Below, piece by piece: positions 28,901 to 37,746 of a stretch of DNA of 64,000 bases (positions are counted from its first letter, which is position 1; each line of letters begins with the position of its first letter). The position numbers and the translations under genes are program-made. The notes beneath the pieces are model-generated. The model did no database searches and was not told where the DNA came from. It saw only the letters and a list, made by a program, of their open reading frames with translations. The stretch comes from Chromatiaceae bacterium (lineage in GTDB: Bacteria > Pseudomonadota > Gammaproteobacteria > Chromatiales > Chromatiaceae). The stretch covers positions 930,001 to 994,000 of the forward strand of contig JADKCI010000001.1 of assembly GCA_016714645.1 (NCBI GenBank), in the 5' to 3' direction.

Positions 28901-29377
28901 GCCCCCGAGACCCCGCGCACCTTTGCCCGTCAGCGTTTCCGCTGGGCCTTCGGGACCCTGCAGTGCCTCTGGAAACACCGGGACCTGCTCTTCGCCCTGC
29001 GGCATGGCGCCCTGGGTTGGTTCAGCCTGCCCAATGCCTGGTTCTTCAATTTCGTGCTGGTGGCCATCGGGCTGCTGGTGGATGGGGTGCTGCTCGCGGC
29101 CCTCATTCTCAACCCGACCAATCTGCTGCTCTATATCTACTTTTTTATTTTCATCGCCTCGGACATGCTGCTGGCGGCGGTAGCCTATTGGATTGAGCGC
29201 GAACCCCTGCGCCAGGTTTGGCTCATCCTGCCGATGCGGATCATCTACCGGCCCGTCTTCAATTACGCTGTCGCCAAGGCCATCTTCAAGGCCCTTAAGG
29301 GGGTATGGGTGGGTTGGGGCAAACTGGATCGCACCGCCACGGTCGCCCAGGGCCTGACGGAGGGTAGGCGGGGATGA
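25949..29377 (+). CDS. Trifunctional polysaccharide synthase: GH18-like domain, NodB deacetylase, GT2 glycosyltransferase
   Basis: This 1142-residue membrane protein joins three catalytic folds. After an N-terminal helix (about 37-58), residues about 110-440 form a GH18-like barrel. In it the usual catalytic DWE reads D228-W-Q230. A NodB polysaccharide deacetylase domain (about 498-680) has D506-D507 in FDDGPD, H557/H561 in GNHTYTHPN, and RPPY and LLHD motifs. Next come a transmembrane pair (about 730) and a processive GT2 domain (about 785-1005) with D816, D867-A-D869, E958-D959 and Q995-x-x-R-W999. C-terminal helices end the protein. This plan fits synthesis and partial deacetylation of an exported beta-linked amino sugar polymer, such as poly-GlcNAc; the exact sugar is inferred. 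AGGAAAG precedes the ATG. The stop overlaps the GH26-like gene by 4 bp. Confidence 0.88.
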   Translation: MSLEPTTSDRREGQPGSEGAESFVFLDRPGKRWPRFKRYSLLLGGLAALGMVIFIQTLFVPSSLGLPPAAEQLKARLQAQPPVEQARREAAKPLWLDFAKEHKGRGLAVSGAGPTGDIRLGYFETWDPAALASLKAHADQLTHLAPDWLYLENGQGGIKLTQSEEVLELAREAGLALIPQLRNLDANEVWQPEAVETLLNGPLAQQELLAANLVVTLQEVGAAGVLIDWQQIDPYYREALTALLARVAAALHANDLELWLSVPARRQLVLLDLEPLAAHVDRFVAALYDENAELNPPGPVASQTFFNGWLGTLTQGYGQPGQWVIGIGAYGYDWREGDEEASLISFEDAMAMAGRSAQKGLAFDSPTLNPRFRYQDQDAVHNIWFLDAVTFLNQLRATRASQAGGIAIFRLGTEDPDIWPVLALDPAKPLAPLDLAQLETLSPGNAMAHVGKGSLITIDDHRADGLRRVTLDKNNLASARYEKFPTYLTLVHEGAGPQDAVAITFDDGPDPEWTPALLDILKSEGVRATFFLIGANMEKHPELVQRIVREGHLIGNHTYTHPNIAEVSEERARLELNATQRLIESITGQSTILFRPPYNADTNPHTVEELVPIGIAQRMGYLTVTMDIDPEDWAKPGVETMLERVRMGRRDGGSIVLLHDAGGDRTQTVEVLPEIIHYLRARGETILPLSEILKIPAAQLMPPVPANQQPIIRMISDGGFEIIHAVSNFLWALLILATALTILKTLMVIGLALRSRRAERLARAASDWPPLECPPPSCPPVSVLVAAYNEAKVIRQTLKTLLATRYPGPMEVIVVDDGSSDGTGDIVAAMVKEDDRIRLVRQANLGKARALIKGLQEVRHGIVVSLDADTQFEPGTITELVRPFADPRVGAVSGRARVGNLATLFARFQALEYSCGFNLDRRAYDHLNCITVVPGAVSAFRLDAIRAAGGISTDTLAEDTDLTLSLHRQGYRIRYAPQAVAWTEAPETPRTFARQRFRWAFGTLQCLWKHRDLLFALRHGALGWFSLPNAWFFNFVLVAIGLLVDGVLLAALILNPTNLLLYIYFFIFIASDMLLAAVAYWIEREPLRQVWLILPMRIIYRPVFNYAVAKAIFKALKGVWVGWGKLDRTATVAQGLTEGRRG

Positions 29378-30564
29378 GTTTACCTCCGCTATACCCAGGC
29401 CGAGGCTGGCCCGCGCTGGCGTCGGCCAGGCTGCTGGGCATGCTGGCGCTGTTGGCGGTCCTGACGGGCTGTGGTCAGAGTGGTGAATCGGCGGATAAGC
29501 GGGTCCCGGCCGCGGTCATGCCCACGGGGCCAGTGGATCTCGTCCTGCCCAAGGACGCGGCTTATACGGGGGCCTATGTGGATTTTGGCGAGGGCGAGGG
29601 CGATGTCACCTATGACGCCCTCACGGACTTCGAGAAGCTGACCGGCAAACATCTCGCCATCGTCGCCTTTGGTAGCTTCTGGGGGGAGCAGCAGTTCCCC
29701 ACCAAGGCCGCCAATATCATTGCCGCCTATGGGGCCGTGCCGCTGATCTTCTGGTCACCCTGGGATCGGCCCTATATGGAAAACCGCGGTCCAGACCGCT
29801 TCAAGGTCCCGAGCATCCTCGCGGGTCAATGGGACGCCTATATCGACCAATGGGCCGACGGGGCCAAGGCCCATGGCAAGCCCCTGCTCGTCACCTGGGG
29901 CCTGGAGGCTAACGGTAGCTGGTTCCCCTGGTCAGGCGTCTTGTACGGGGGTGGCGAGATTGTTGGCGAGGAGGAGGGGCGTACCCTTTACGCCGGCCCC
30001 GAGCTGGTGAAAAGGGCTAATCGCTACGTCATCGACCGTGTCAGGGCCCGGGGTGTCGATAACATTCTCTGGGGTTTTCATGCCAACAATGCCTCCCTGC
30101 CCAAGGAGCCCTGGAATGTGATGGCCAACTACTATCCCGGGGACGCCTACGCGGATTGGCTGGGACTGAGTGCCTACGGCAAACTGAATCGCTTCGACGG
30201 TTCGCCCTCCTTTAATGACGTCCTGGAGGATGCCTATCCCGCCTTGCACCGCATCAATCCCGATAAGCCCATGATTCTGGCCGAGTGGGGGGTGGGCGAA
30301 TTTAAGCCCGGGGACAAGGCAGACTTCATCCGCGCCGCCTTCCCCGCCCTCAAGGACCCCTACCGCCTCTTCCGCGCCGCCGTCTTCTGGCATGAGCGCT
30401 GGGAGACCGAGGAAGGGACCTTCGCCAACCTGCGCGTCAACTCCTCCCCCGCGTCGCTGGAGGCTTATCGTGAGGGCGTAGCCGATCCCTACTGGCTGGA
30501 CCGCCCCCAGTTCAGGCCTAGGGCGGCCAGCCCCGCGCCTCCAGGCCAGGACGCCAAGCTCTGA
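29374..30564 (+). CDS. GH26-like glycoside hydrolase lipoprotein
   Basis: This 396-residue exported protein has a hydrophobic signal ending LLAVLTGCGQ, a lipobox. The mature domain looks like a GH26 (beta-mannanase-like) barrel. WGLEANGSWFPW holds a probable acid/base E178 and MILAEWGVGEF a probable nucleophile E304. The GSFWGEQQFPTKAANIIAAYG segment is typical of bacterial GH26-like proteins encoded with polysaccharide synthases. Its start overlaps the synthase stop (ATGA), so translation is coupled. It probably trims or releases the polymer made by the upstream protein at the cell envelope, by analogy with PgaB/PelA-type hydrolases. True substrate unknown. Confidence 0.82.
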   Translation: MSLPPLYPGRGWPALASARLLGMLALLAVLTGCGQSGESADKRVPAAVMPTGPVDLVLPKDAAYTGAYVDFGEGEGDVTYDALTDFEKLTGKHLAIVAFGSFWGEQQFPTKAANIIAAYGAVPLIFWSPWDRPYMENRGPDRFKVPSILAGQWDAYIDQWADGAKAHGKPLLVTWGLEANGSWFPWSGVLYGGGEIVGEEEGRTLYAGPELVKRANRYVIDRVRARGVDNILWGFHANNASLPKEPWNVMANYYPGDAYADWLGLSAYGKLNRFDGSPSFNDVLEDAYPALHRINPDKPMILAEWGVGEFKPGDKADFIRAAFPALKDPYRLFRAAVFWHERWETEEGTFANLRVNSSPASLEAYREGVADPYWLDRPQFRPRAASPAPPGQDAKL

Positions 30565-30680
30565 TGGCGCGGCCGAGGCTCGGGAAGCATCCGCCATCCC
30601 CCTGATGCGACGCCAAGGCTGGCCTTTATGGCCTCGCGTCCCTAAGCATCCGTATCCGTCCCTCTTGCAACAGGTTCCCG

Positions 30681-32279
30681 ATGAAGCTCCCCCTTAGTCT
30701 CTACGCGCTCTCCCTGCTGGTGGTCACGGCTCTTTGGTGGGGATTGGGCCGGCCGGAACCCATGCCAACCCTAAAAGGCGAGGCGAGCCAAACGCCCTGT
30801 CTCTCCTACGCGCCCTTTCGCGGCGACGAGAGCCCCCTCGTCGGCGACATCCAGATCGATCCGGCGCGCATCGCCGCGGACCTGGGCCAACTGGCGACCC
30901 GCACCGGCTGCATCCGCACCTATGGCGTCAATCATGGTACCCATCTCGTGCCGGAGCTAGCCAAACAGGCGGGACTGAAGGTGATGCTGGGCATCTGGCT
31001 CGCCCCGGAGCGTGACCGGAATCGCACGCAGATTGATACCGCCATCGGTCTGGCGCAACGCTATCCCGAGGTCGTGTCCGCGGTGGTGGTCGGCAACGAG
31101 GTGCTGCTCCGCGGCGAAATGACCCCCGCCGACCTCGGGGCCACCATTCGCGAGGTCAAGGCCGCCGTGCCGGTGCCGGTGACCTATGCGGATGTCCCGG
31201 AATTCTGGCTGCGTCATCCCGACCTCGCCAAGGACGTGGACTTCGTCACCATCCACCTCTTGCCCTACTGGGAGGACTTCCCCACCCCGGTGGCGGGCGC
31301 GGTCGCCCATGCGGAGGCGACACGCCAGAAAATCGTGGCCCTGCTGCCCGATAAGGAGATATTCATCGGCGAGATCGGCTGGCCGAGCGCGGGACGGATG
31401 CGGGATGGGGCCACGCCATCGCGGGTCAATCAAGCCCGTTTTCTCCATGAGGTCATGGCCTTGGCCGACCGGGAAAAGTTTGGCGTCAATCTGATCGAGG
31501 CCTTCGATCAGCCTTGGAAGCGCCAACGCGAGGGCACGGTCGGCGGCTACTGGGGCCTGTTCGATGCCGAGGGGCGCGCGCCGAAATTCGCCTGGGGCCA
31601 GCCGGTATCGAACCATCCCTTCTGGCCCTGGCAGGCCCTGATGGGCGTCCTGCTCGTAACCCTCATCTTCCTGGCCGCTGGCTGGTCGGCCCGGCGCACG
31701 AGCGGGGCTACGACGGCCGCCTGGTTTGGCGTCGCGGCCATCGCCCTGGTGTCAGGCACCGCCATCGGGTTGGCCGTCGAGGCCATGTGGGTGGAGAGCC
31801 TGGGTCTGTCCGGCTGGATCGGTTCCATGGCCTGGGTGGCGGTGGCGGCTCTGGCACCCATCTCCGGCGCGGGGGCACTGATGGTACGGCAAGGGGTGCC
31901 GCCGCTCTATCGGGTGATGGGCCCAGTGGCCCGCTGGCCTCGGGACCGCTGCGCGGTCGCCGCGGGGCTGGCCCTGGCGGCCCTGGTGGTCCTGACGATC
32001 CAGACGGCGCTGATGCTGGTGTTCGACCCGCGCTATGTCGATTTCCCCTACGCCCAACTCATCGGCGGGCTCATACCCTTCCTGGTGCTAGCGTTGCGCC
32101 GGCGGCAAGGCTCCAGCTCCAGGCCCCTGGCGGAAAAGACCGCCGCCACGATCCTGGCGCTGGCGGCGGTTTACATCCTGCTCAACGAAGGTGTAGCCAA
32201 CTGGCAGGCCGTAGGCTTCTGCCTTGCCCTGGCGGTGCTCGCCCTTACCCTTATGATCGCGCGGGGCGAGCCAGACTGA
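30681..32279 (+). CDS. GH17 beta-glucanase/transglucosylase with C-terminal membrane domain
   Basis: This 532-residue protein has an N-terminal signal anchor (about 4-22) and a GH17 barrel (about 38-310). Five or six helices (about 318-525) make up the C-terminal membrane domain. The GH17 acid/base is E140 in VVVGNEVLLRG and the nucleophile is E231 in IGEIGWPSAG. Bacterial GH17 proteins anchored this way have been described as beta-(1,3)-glucanosyltransferases acting on cyclic or branched glucans, as in Bradyrhizobium NdvC and Pseudomonas Glt enzymes. It lies 116 bp after the GH26-like gene and probably acts on the same or a related polymer. Its last 29 bases overlap the convergent small membrane-protein gene. 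Confidence 0.88.
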   Translation: MKLPLSLYALSLLVVTALWWGLGRPEPMPTLKGEASQTPCLSYAPFRGDESPLVGDIQIDPARIAADLGQLATRTGCIRTYGVNHGTHLVPELAKQAGLKVMLGIWLAPERDRNRTQIDTAIGLAQRYPEVVSAVVVGNEVLLRGEMTPADLGATIREVKAAVPVPVTYADVPEFWLRHPDLAKDVDFVTIHLLPYWEDFPTPVAGAVAHAEATRQKIVALLPDKEIFIGEIGWPSAGRMRDGATPSRVNQARFLHEVMALADREKFGVNLIEAFDQPWKRQREGTVGGYWGLFDAEGRAPKFAWGQPVSNHPFWPWQALMGVLLVTLIFLAAGWSARRTSGATTAAWFGVAAIALVSGTAIGLAVEAMWVESLGLSGWIGSMAWVAVAALAPISGAGALMVRQGVPPLYRVMGPVARWPRDRCAVAAGLALAALVVLTIQTALMLVFDPRYVDFPYAQLIGGLIPFLVLALRRRQGSSSRPLAEKTAATILALAAVYILLNEGVANWQAVGFCLALAVLALTLMIARGEPD

Positions 32280-32622
32280 GCACCAGCAAACCGACCGCCA
32301 ACCCGGCCATGTCGCCATTCTGCATCACCAGTCCAAAGCCGGCGGCACCGAGGGCGAGGGCGAAGAGCAGGACCGACGGCCAGAATAGATGCAGGCAGGC
32401 CGCCACCACCGCCACCGCGCCGAAGGCCCCTTGGTTGAAGAGCAGGATGGCGAGATTCATGGTCGAGCAGAGCCAGGTATCCAGGCCCTCCTGACAGGCC
32501 AGAAAGACATGGGTGTTCTGAATGACCATATGGCGCAGATAGTAGGCGTAGAAGACCGAGCCGAACCCGATCGCGATCAGCCAGTTCATCTGGCGGGCAC
32601 TGGGCTGGAAACAGGATTTCAT
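32251..32622 (-). CDS. Small four-helix membrane protein, unknown
   Basis: This 123-residue protein has about four hydrophobic segments and few charged residues. It starts MKSCFQPSARQMNWLIAIGF and has two Cys either side of a short loop (ACQEGLDTWLCS), which could form a disulfide. GAAGFGLVMQNGDMAGLAVG lies near the end. The start at 32622 has a GAAGAG ribosome site; an in-frame start eight codons upstream is less likely. The gene overlaps the 3' end of the GH17 gene on the opposite strand by 29 bp. I do not recognise a family. Its position suggests, but does not show, a link to the polysaccharide locus. Confidence 0.65.
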   Translation of the reverse strand: MKSCFQPSARQMNWLIAIGFGSVFYAYYLRHMVIQNTHVFLACQEGLDTWLCSTMNLAILLFNQGAFGAVAVVAACLHLFWPSVLLFALALGAAGFGLVMQNGDMAGLAVGLLVLSLARPARS

Positions 32623-32723
32623 CGCAAGCTCTTCTTCAGGCATCAAGATTCATGGAAGCCCCGGAACCGGAGGCCGGGGCCGACCTCGGCCCAAGGCTGA
32701 CCCTCTCGGGCGTGAAACCGGGT

Positions 32724-32768
32724 CCCTTGCCTGGCGCCAGGCCTGACAAGGGATCTGACAGGGCCATG

Positions 32769-32772
<4 letters not shown>
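32724..32772 (-). terminator. Tandem hairpins after terC-like gene
   Basis: Reading on the minus strand, TGACA/TGTCA pairs directly at the stop codon (within 32755-32772). A second structure, CCCTTG/CAAGGG at 32724-32754, encloses the perfect palindrome GCCTGGCGCCAGGC (32729-32742). There is no clear T-tract. They probably end the terC-like transcript. Confidence 0.4.
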
Positions 32773-33551
<779 letters not shown>

Positions 33552-33634
33552 CCAAATCTCCCTCCGGTTGAAGGCGTAAATGATAACGCAATAATCCGTC
33601 CGCTCGGCGGCCCTATCCTCCTCGGGAAAGGATT

Positions 33635-36600
33635 TCAGTATTCACGTTCGTAGGCGATGCCGGCGCGGGAACTGCTGCTTGCGCCGATATCGGTCTCGAG
33701 GCGGAGGCTGGGAGTGAGTTCGATGCGCAGGACGCCCTGGGTCTCGCCGGCGCGGGTGCCTTGGCGGGCGCCAAGATAGACACGTTCGGAGAGCTGGCGG
33801 CCCGCCTCGGCGGTGGTGCCCCCGTCCTTGTCGGTGCCGACGCTCAGCCTGTCGAGCCCCAGGGTGGTGCGGGCGCTTTCCAGGAGACCGGGCCCCTTGG
33901 GGCCTAGCCCGGCCAGGCGCGCGGCGGCGAGGCCCACCTGCGCCGTCTGCCAGGGCGAAAGGCGGGTGCCGGCGACGCCGAAGAGGAGGCGGGACAGAAT
34001 CTCGTCCTGGGGCAGCTCGGGCTCCCCACTTAGGACGATGCGCGGTTCGGTCGCCGTGCCTTTGACGCCAAGGATGGCGGTGCTGCCCGCTGCCGTTACC
34101 CGCGCCTCCAGGTCCAGGGTGGGGTCCAGCCCGGCGGCACCATCCAGGCCGATGCGGCCACGGCTGAATTTCAGGGTCTGACCGACCAGGATGTACTCGC
34201 CGCGGATCAGGTTGAAGCCGCCGGCGATGGCGGGCTGGTCCAGGTTGCCGCCCACTTGCAGCTCTCCCCCCAGTTCGGCGTCCACGCCCTTGCCACGGAT
34301 ATAGACGCCGCGGGGGGCGGCCAGGCTCAGTTCCAGACCCATCTGGAAGGGCACTGCGGGGGTTGCCGCTTGCGGAGGCTGGGCGCGAGGTTGGCGAGAC
34401 ACGCCCTCTTCGCGCACCGTCAGGATGGGGACGCTCGCCGCCACGCGTTCGGGCAGACGGATGTCGATGCGGTCGAAGTGGATCTTGCCCGCCAGGGTCG
34501 CCCCGGCGGCGGGGCCCTTGAGACTGAGATCGGCATCGCCCCTGAGCTTCAGCCAGTCGAAGCGGATGGGCTCGGCGTTGCGGGCGACCAGGCTCAGGTT
34601 CAGGGGCAGGCCCGGGGCGAGCAGGCCGATGTCGCCGGAGATTGTCAGGGTGCCGCTGCCGGCCTGGCCGGACAGGCCCTCCAGATGCAGCCGGTCGCCA
34701 TCCAGGATCAGATTGCCGGCGATGTGGGTGAGGTTGAGTCCCGAGTTCCAGTCGCGATAGGCGACCCCGGCGAGGCCTAGCCGGCCTTCGAGCTTGGGCG
34801 CGGCCAGGGTGCCGGCGATGCGGGCATCGAGGTTGGCCTGACCCGTGGCCTGACGGCCAGCGGGGGTGAGCAGGGGATCCAGGAGGCCGAGGTCGATGTG
34901 GCCGTCCGCGCGCAGGGCGAGGACGCCGGGGGCCAGGGGCAGGGTACCGCCGACCTGGCCGCGCAGCCGCAGGTTGCCTTTAGGCCCCATTTGGGCACTG
35001 ACATCCAGGGCGTTGGCGCCGGGCTTGAGGGTCAGGTTGGTATCCAGCCCGGCGGGAGGCATCCCGAAGCCGTTGTCCTCGGTCAGTCTTAGGCTGCTGC
35101 CCTTGAGGCTCAGGCTGCCCGCCGGGGCGTCTGGCTGGCCCTTGAGCTTGACTTGAGCGTCGAGGAGACCAGCGGCGACGGGTCTGCCGGCGAGGGCGGC
35201 GATCCTTTCGAGGGGCAGCTTGACCAGGCTGGCCTCCAGGTCCAGCTCGGGCAGCAGGCGGCCCCTGAGGTCGAGGGTGCCGGTGCCCAGCCCCAGCCTG
35301 AGATGATCTACCGCCAGGCCATCCTTGAAATCCACTGCCGCGGGGGCCAGCAGACGCAGGGTCTCGCCATTGGCCTGGGTCTCCAGCTTGGTGAGGGACA
35401 GCCGGTGGCCAGGGATGTCCAGACCGGCCGCCAACCCCAGGCTGGCGGCGCCCAGGGGGGAGGTGGTCAGGCGGGAGGTAGCCGTCAGGTCCAGGGCGCT
35501 CTGTTGGCCCTTGGCGGTCAGGGTCAGGTCCCCCGCCACCTCGGGAGCGGTCAGGCCATCAACCTGGAGTCGGGCCTCGATGCCGGCCAGGGCCGGGAGA
35601 TCGGCTACCTTACCCTCCAGGCTGACCTGGCCGATACCGATGGCGCTGGGTAGACGCAGCCCCTTGCCCGTGGCGGTGAGATTGGCCTGGGTCGCGGTCA
35701 GGTTCAGGCGCAGATCGAGGCTGCCGGCCAACTCCTGACCCAGAAGCGGCCCCAGGTCGGCGAGACGGCTGGCCTCCAGCTTGAGTTCGCCCTGGGGCAG
35801 GGTGGCGCCCGTGGGCAGGTGCATTTGGCCGCTGGCGGTGATTCCGGCTAGATGGCTGCCGTCGAGGGTGAGGTTCAGTGCGCCATTCGCCGCGCGGTCA
35901 GCCAGGAGGCGGAGGGCGAGGGGCTGGCCACCCCAGTCGCCGCCCAGGCTCAGGTCGCCACTCGCCTCGCTCAGGTTGGCCGCGAGTTGGCCAGTGACCT
36001 TGGCGGCACCGAGTTGGGCATGACGGGCGTCCAGGGTCAGGTTGGCACTCAGGTCGGAGGCCGCGGGGGTGGCGGCATCCGCGTGACTGGGCGGTGGCCA
36101 GCCCGCGAAGGTGCCCTCGGCCTGGAACCGGCCGGTCCAGTCGCTGGCCAGGGCGGTGAGGTCGGGCAGGTCCAGGGACCAATGCAGGGCTTGGTGGGGT
36201 CCCGCCGCGCAGTCGCTGGGCGGCGCCAGCGGGGGCGCATCCGGGCCCGATCCCTCCGCACCCGACTCTTCGGCGGCACAGCCGGTGGCTAGGACCTGTA
36301 GCTTGGCGCCATCGATGCGGGCGCTGGCGAGTTGCCAGGTACCGTTCACCGGGGCGGCGGTCACAGCCAGCCGGGCTTCGGGGCCGAGGAGGCCCAGGGT
36401 CGGGCCGGGTGCCCGGGTAAGATGTACCTCGCCGCTGGCTGCCAGTCGGGGCGAGCGGCCGGCGGCCTCGCCGAGGGCGAAATCAGCGACGACCTGGACC
36501 TTGCCGGCCAGGTCTTGTCCCGTCAGGATGGCAAGCGTGGTGAGATCGGCCAGGGTGAGGGTCGCCTGTCCCGACAGCTCCTCCAGTTTACCCTGGGACG

Positions 36601-37744
36601 AGAATTGGGCGATGGGGTGATCGAGGTCGAGGCGGAAGGGTTGGCCCGGCTCCCGGGGCGCAAGTTCGGCGGTCAGGCGCAAGGGCTGCTCGGCGAATTC
36701 GGGCGGGGCCTTTGGGATGCGGGCGCCCTTGGCCTGGCCTTCCAGTCTCACGCCCTGGGCATCGCCTTCCAGGTGGGCCGTCAAGCGGGACAGCCCCGAT
36801 TCGCCGTAGTCCAGACCCGTTGCCTCCAACTGGGCCTGGCCCTGGGGCGCACTCCAGGGTCCATTGAGATCGGCCTCCAGGTGAATAGCCTGCCAGGCCA
36901 TGGTCGCGCCATCCGGTAACGCCAGGGACATGGTCGGTAGCTCGGCCCGCAGCTTGAGGTTGGCGGCGGACTGGGTCTGCAGATCGAGCTGGCCAGCCGC
37001 CGTGGCCTGGAGGGGGCCCGCCGCCAGGTCGGCCGTGAGGGCGAGGGCGGTCCAGGGACCCGTGCCCTTGGCCGCTAGTTGCCAGCGATCCACCTCCGGT
37101 GGCAGCCGCACGCCCTGGGCACGGAGGAGGGCGCTGATCAGGCCCGCGGGGTCCTCGTGGATCTGGAGGTCGAGGCGGAGGTCCGCGGGGCTGGCCGTCA
37201 GCGCCACCTGGTAGCGGTCCGCGCGGCCGGGGATCTCAAGGGCGACTTGGGCCGAGAAGTCATCGAGACGGGTCAGGGTCCCCTGGCCCGTGACGCTCAT
37301 GGCGGGCGCCCCGGGCGCCACTTGCCCCAGGGTCAGACGCTGGACGGCGAGGTGGCGCAGGGCCAGGGGGGGCGGTTGGAAGGGTGTTGAGGTCTCCGTG
37401 CTCTCCGCGTAGGCGGGGAGCCGGTCCAGGGCCAGGGTCGTCGCCGTCAGGGCCTCGACCTGGATCTGGCCTCGCCAAAGCGGCCAGGGGTTCAGGTCCA
37501 GGGCCACCTCTTCAACCAGGAGCCAGACGCCCTCGGCGTCGCGGATTTCCAGCCGGGCCAGGCGTGGGTTCAGGGGCAACTGGCCCGCCAGGCCCTCTAC
37601 CTGGACCAGGCCGCTGCTCAGGGGGCCGATCTGGCGGGCAATGAAGTCCCGCCCCGGCCCGGTGTTGGCGGCCCCCCAGAGGGCGGCGACCAGGAGGAGC
37701 GGCAGGCTGGTCAGAATGAGGAGGAGGCGTACCAGGCGGCGCAT
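33635..37744 (-). CDS. tamB: Translocation and assembly module subunit TamB
   Basis: This 1369-residue protein has one N-terminal signal-anchor helix (LLLILTSLPLLLVAALWGA). A very long repetitive beta-helical periplasmic body rich in Leu/Gly/Asp follows. The C-terminal DUF490/TamB domain contains LILVGQTLKFSRG-like segments (GEYILVGQTLKFSRGRIG) and ends in YEREY. TamB spans the periplasm and works with TamA in inserting outer-membrane proteins and moving phospholipids to the outer membrane. It begins 2 bp after the tamA stop codon, so the two are an operon, the normal arrangement. Length is a little above E. coli TamB (1259). Confidence 0.94.
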   Translation of the reverse strand: MRRLVRLLLILTSLPLLLVAALWGAANTGPGRDFIARQIGPLSSGLVQVEGLAGQLPLNPRLARLEIRDAEGVWLLVEEVALDLNPWPLWRGQIQVEALTATTLALDRLPAYAESTETSTPFQPPPLALRHLAVQRLTLGQVAPGAPAMSVTGQGTLTRLDDFSAQVALEIPGRADRYQVALTASPADLRLDLQIHEDPAGLISALLRAQGVRLPPEVDRWQLAAKGTGPWTALALTADLAAGPLQATAAGQLDLQTQSAANLKLRAELPTMSLALPDGATMAWQAIHLEADLNGPWSAPQGQAQLEATGLDYGESGLSRLTAHLEGDAQGVRLEGQAKGARIPKAPPEFAEQPLRLTAELAPREPGQPFRLDLDHPIAQFSSQGKLEELSGQATLTLADLTTLAILTGQDLAGKVQVVADFALGEAAGRSPRLAASGEVHLTRAPGPTLGLLGPEARLAVTAAPVNGTWQLASARIDGAKLQVLATGCAAEESGAEGSGPDAPPLAPPSDCAAGPHQALHWSLDLPDLTALASDWTGRFQAEGTFAGWPPPSHADAATPAASDLSANLTLDARHAQLGAAKVTGQLAANLSEASGDLSLGGDWGGQPLALRLLADRAANGALNLTLDGSHLAGITASGQMHLPTGATLPQGELKLEASRLADLGPLLGQELAGSLDLRLNLTATQANLTATGKGLRLPSAIGIGQVSLEGKVADLPALAGIEARLQVDGLTAPEVAGDLTLTAKGQQSALDLTATSRLTTSPLGAASLGLAAGLDIPGHRLSLTKLETQANGETLRLLAPAAVDFKDGLAVDHLRLGLGTGTLDLRGRLLPELDLEASLVKLPLERIAALAGRPVAAGLLDAQVKLKGQPDAPAGSLSLKGSSLRLTEDNGFGMPPAGLDTNLTLKPGANALDVSAQMGPKGNLRLRGQVGGTLPLAPGVLALRADGHIDLGLLDPLLTPAGRQATGQANLDARIAGTLAAPKLEGRLGLAGVAYRDWNSGLNLTHIAGNLILDGDRLHLEGLSGQAGSGTLTISGDIGLLAPGLPLNLSLVARNAEPIRFDWLKLRGDADLSLKGPAAGATLAGKIHFDRIDIRLPERVAASVPILTVREEGVSRQPRAQPPQAATPAVPFQMGLELSLAAPRGVYIRGKGVDAELGGELQVGGNLDQPAIAGGFNLIRGEYILVGQTLKFSRGRIGLDGAAGLDPTLDLEARVTAAGSTAILGVKGTATEPRIVLSGEPELPQDEILSRLLFGVAGTRLSPWQTAQVGLAAARLAGLGPKGPGLLESARTTLGLDRLSVGTDKDGGTTAEAGRQLSERVYLGARQGTRAGETQGVLRIELTPSLRLETDIGASSSSRAGIAYEREY

Positions 37745-37746
37745 GG

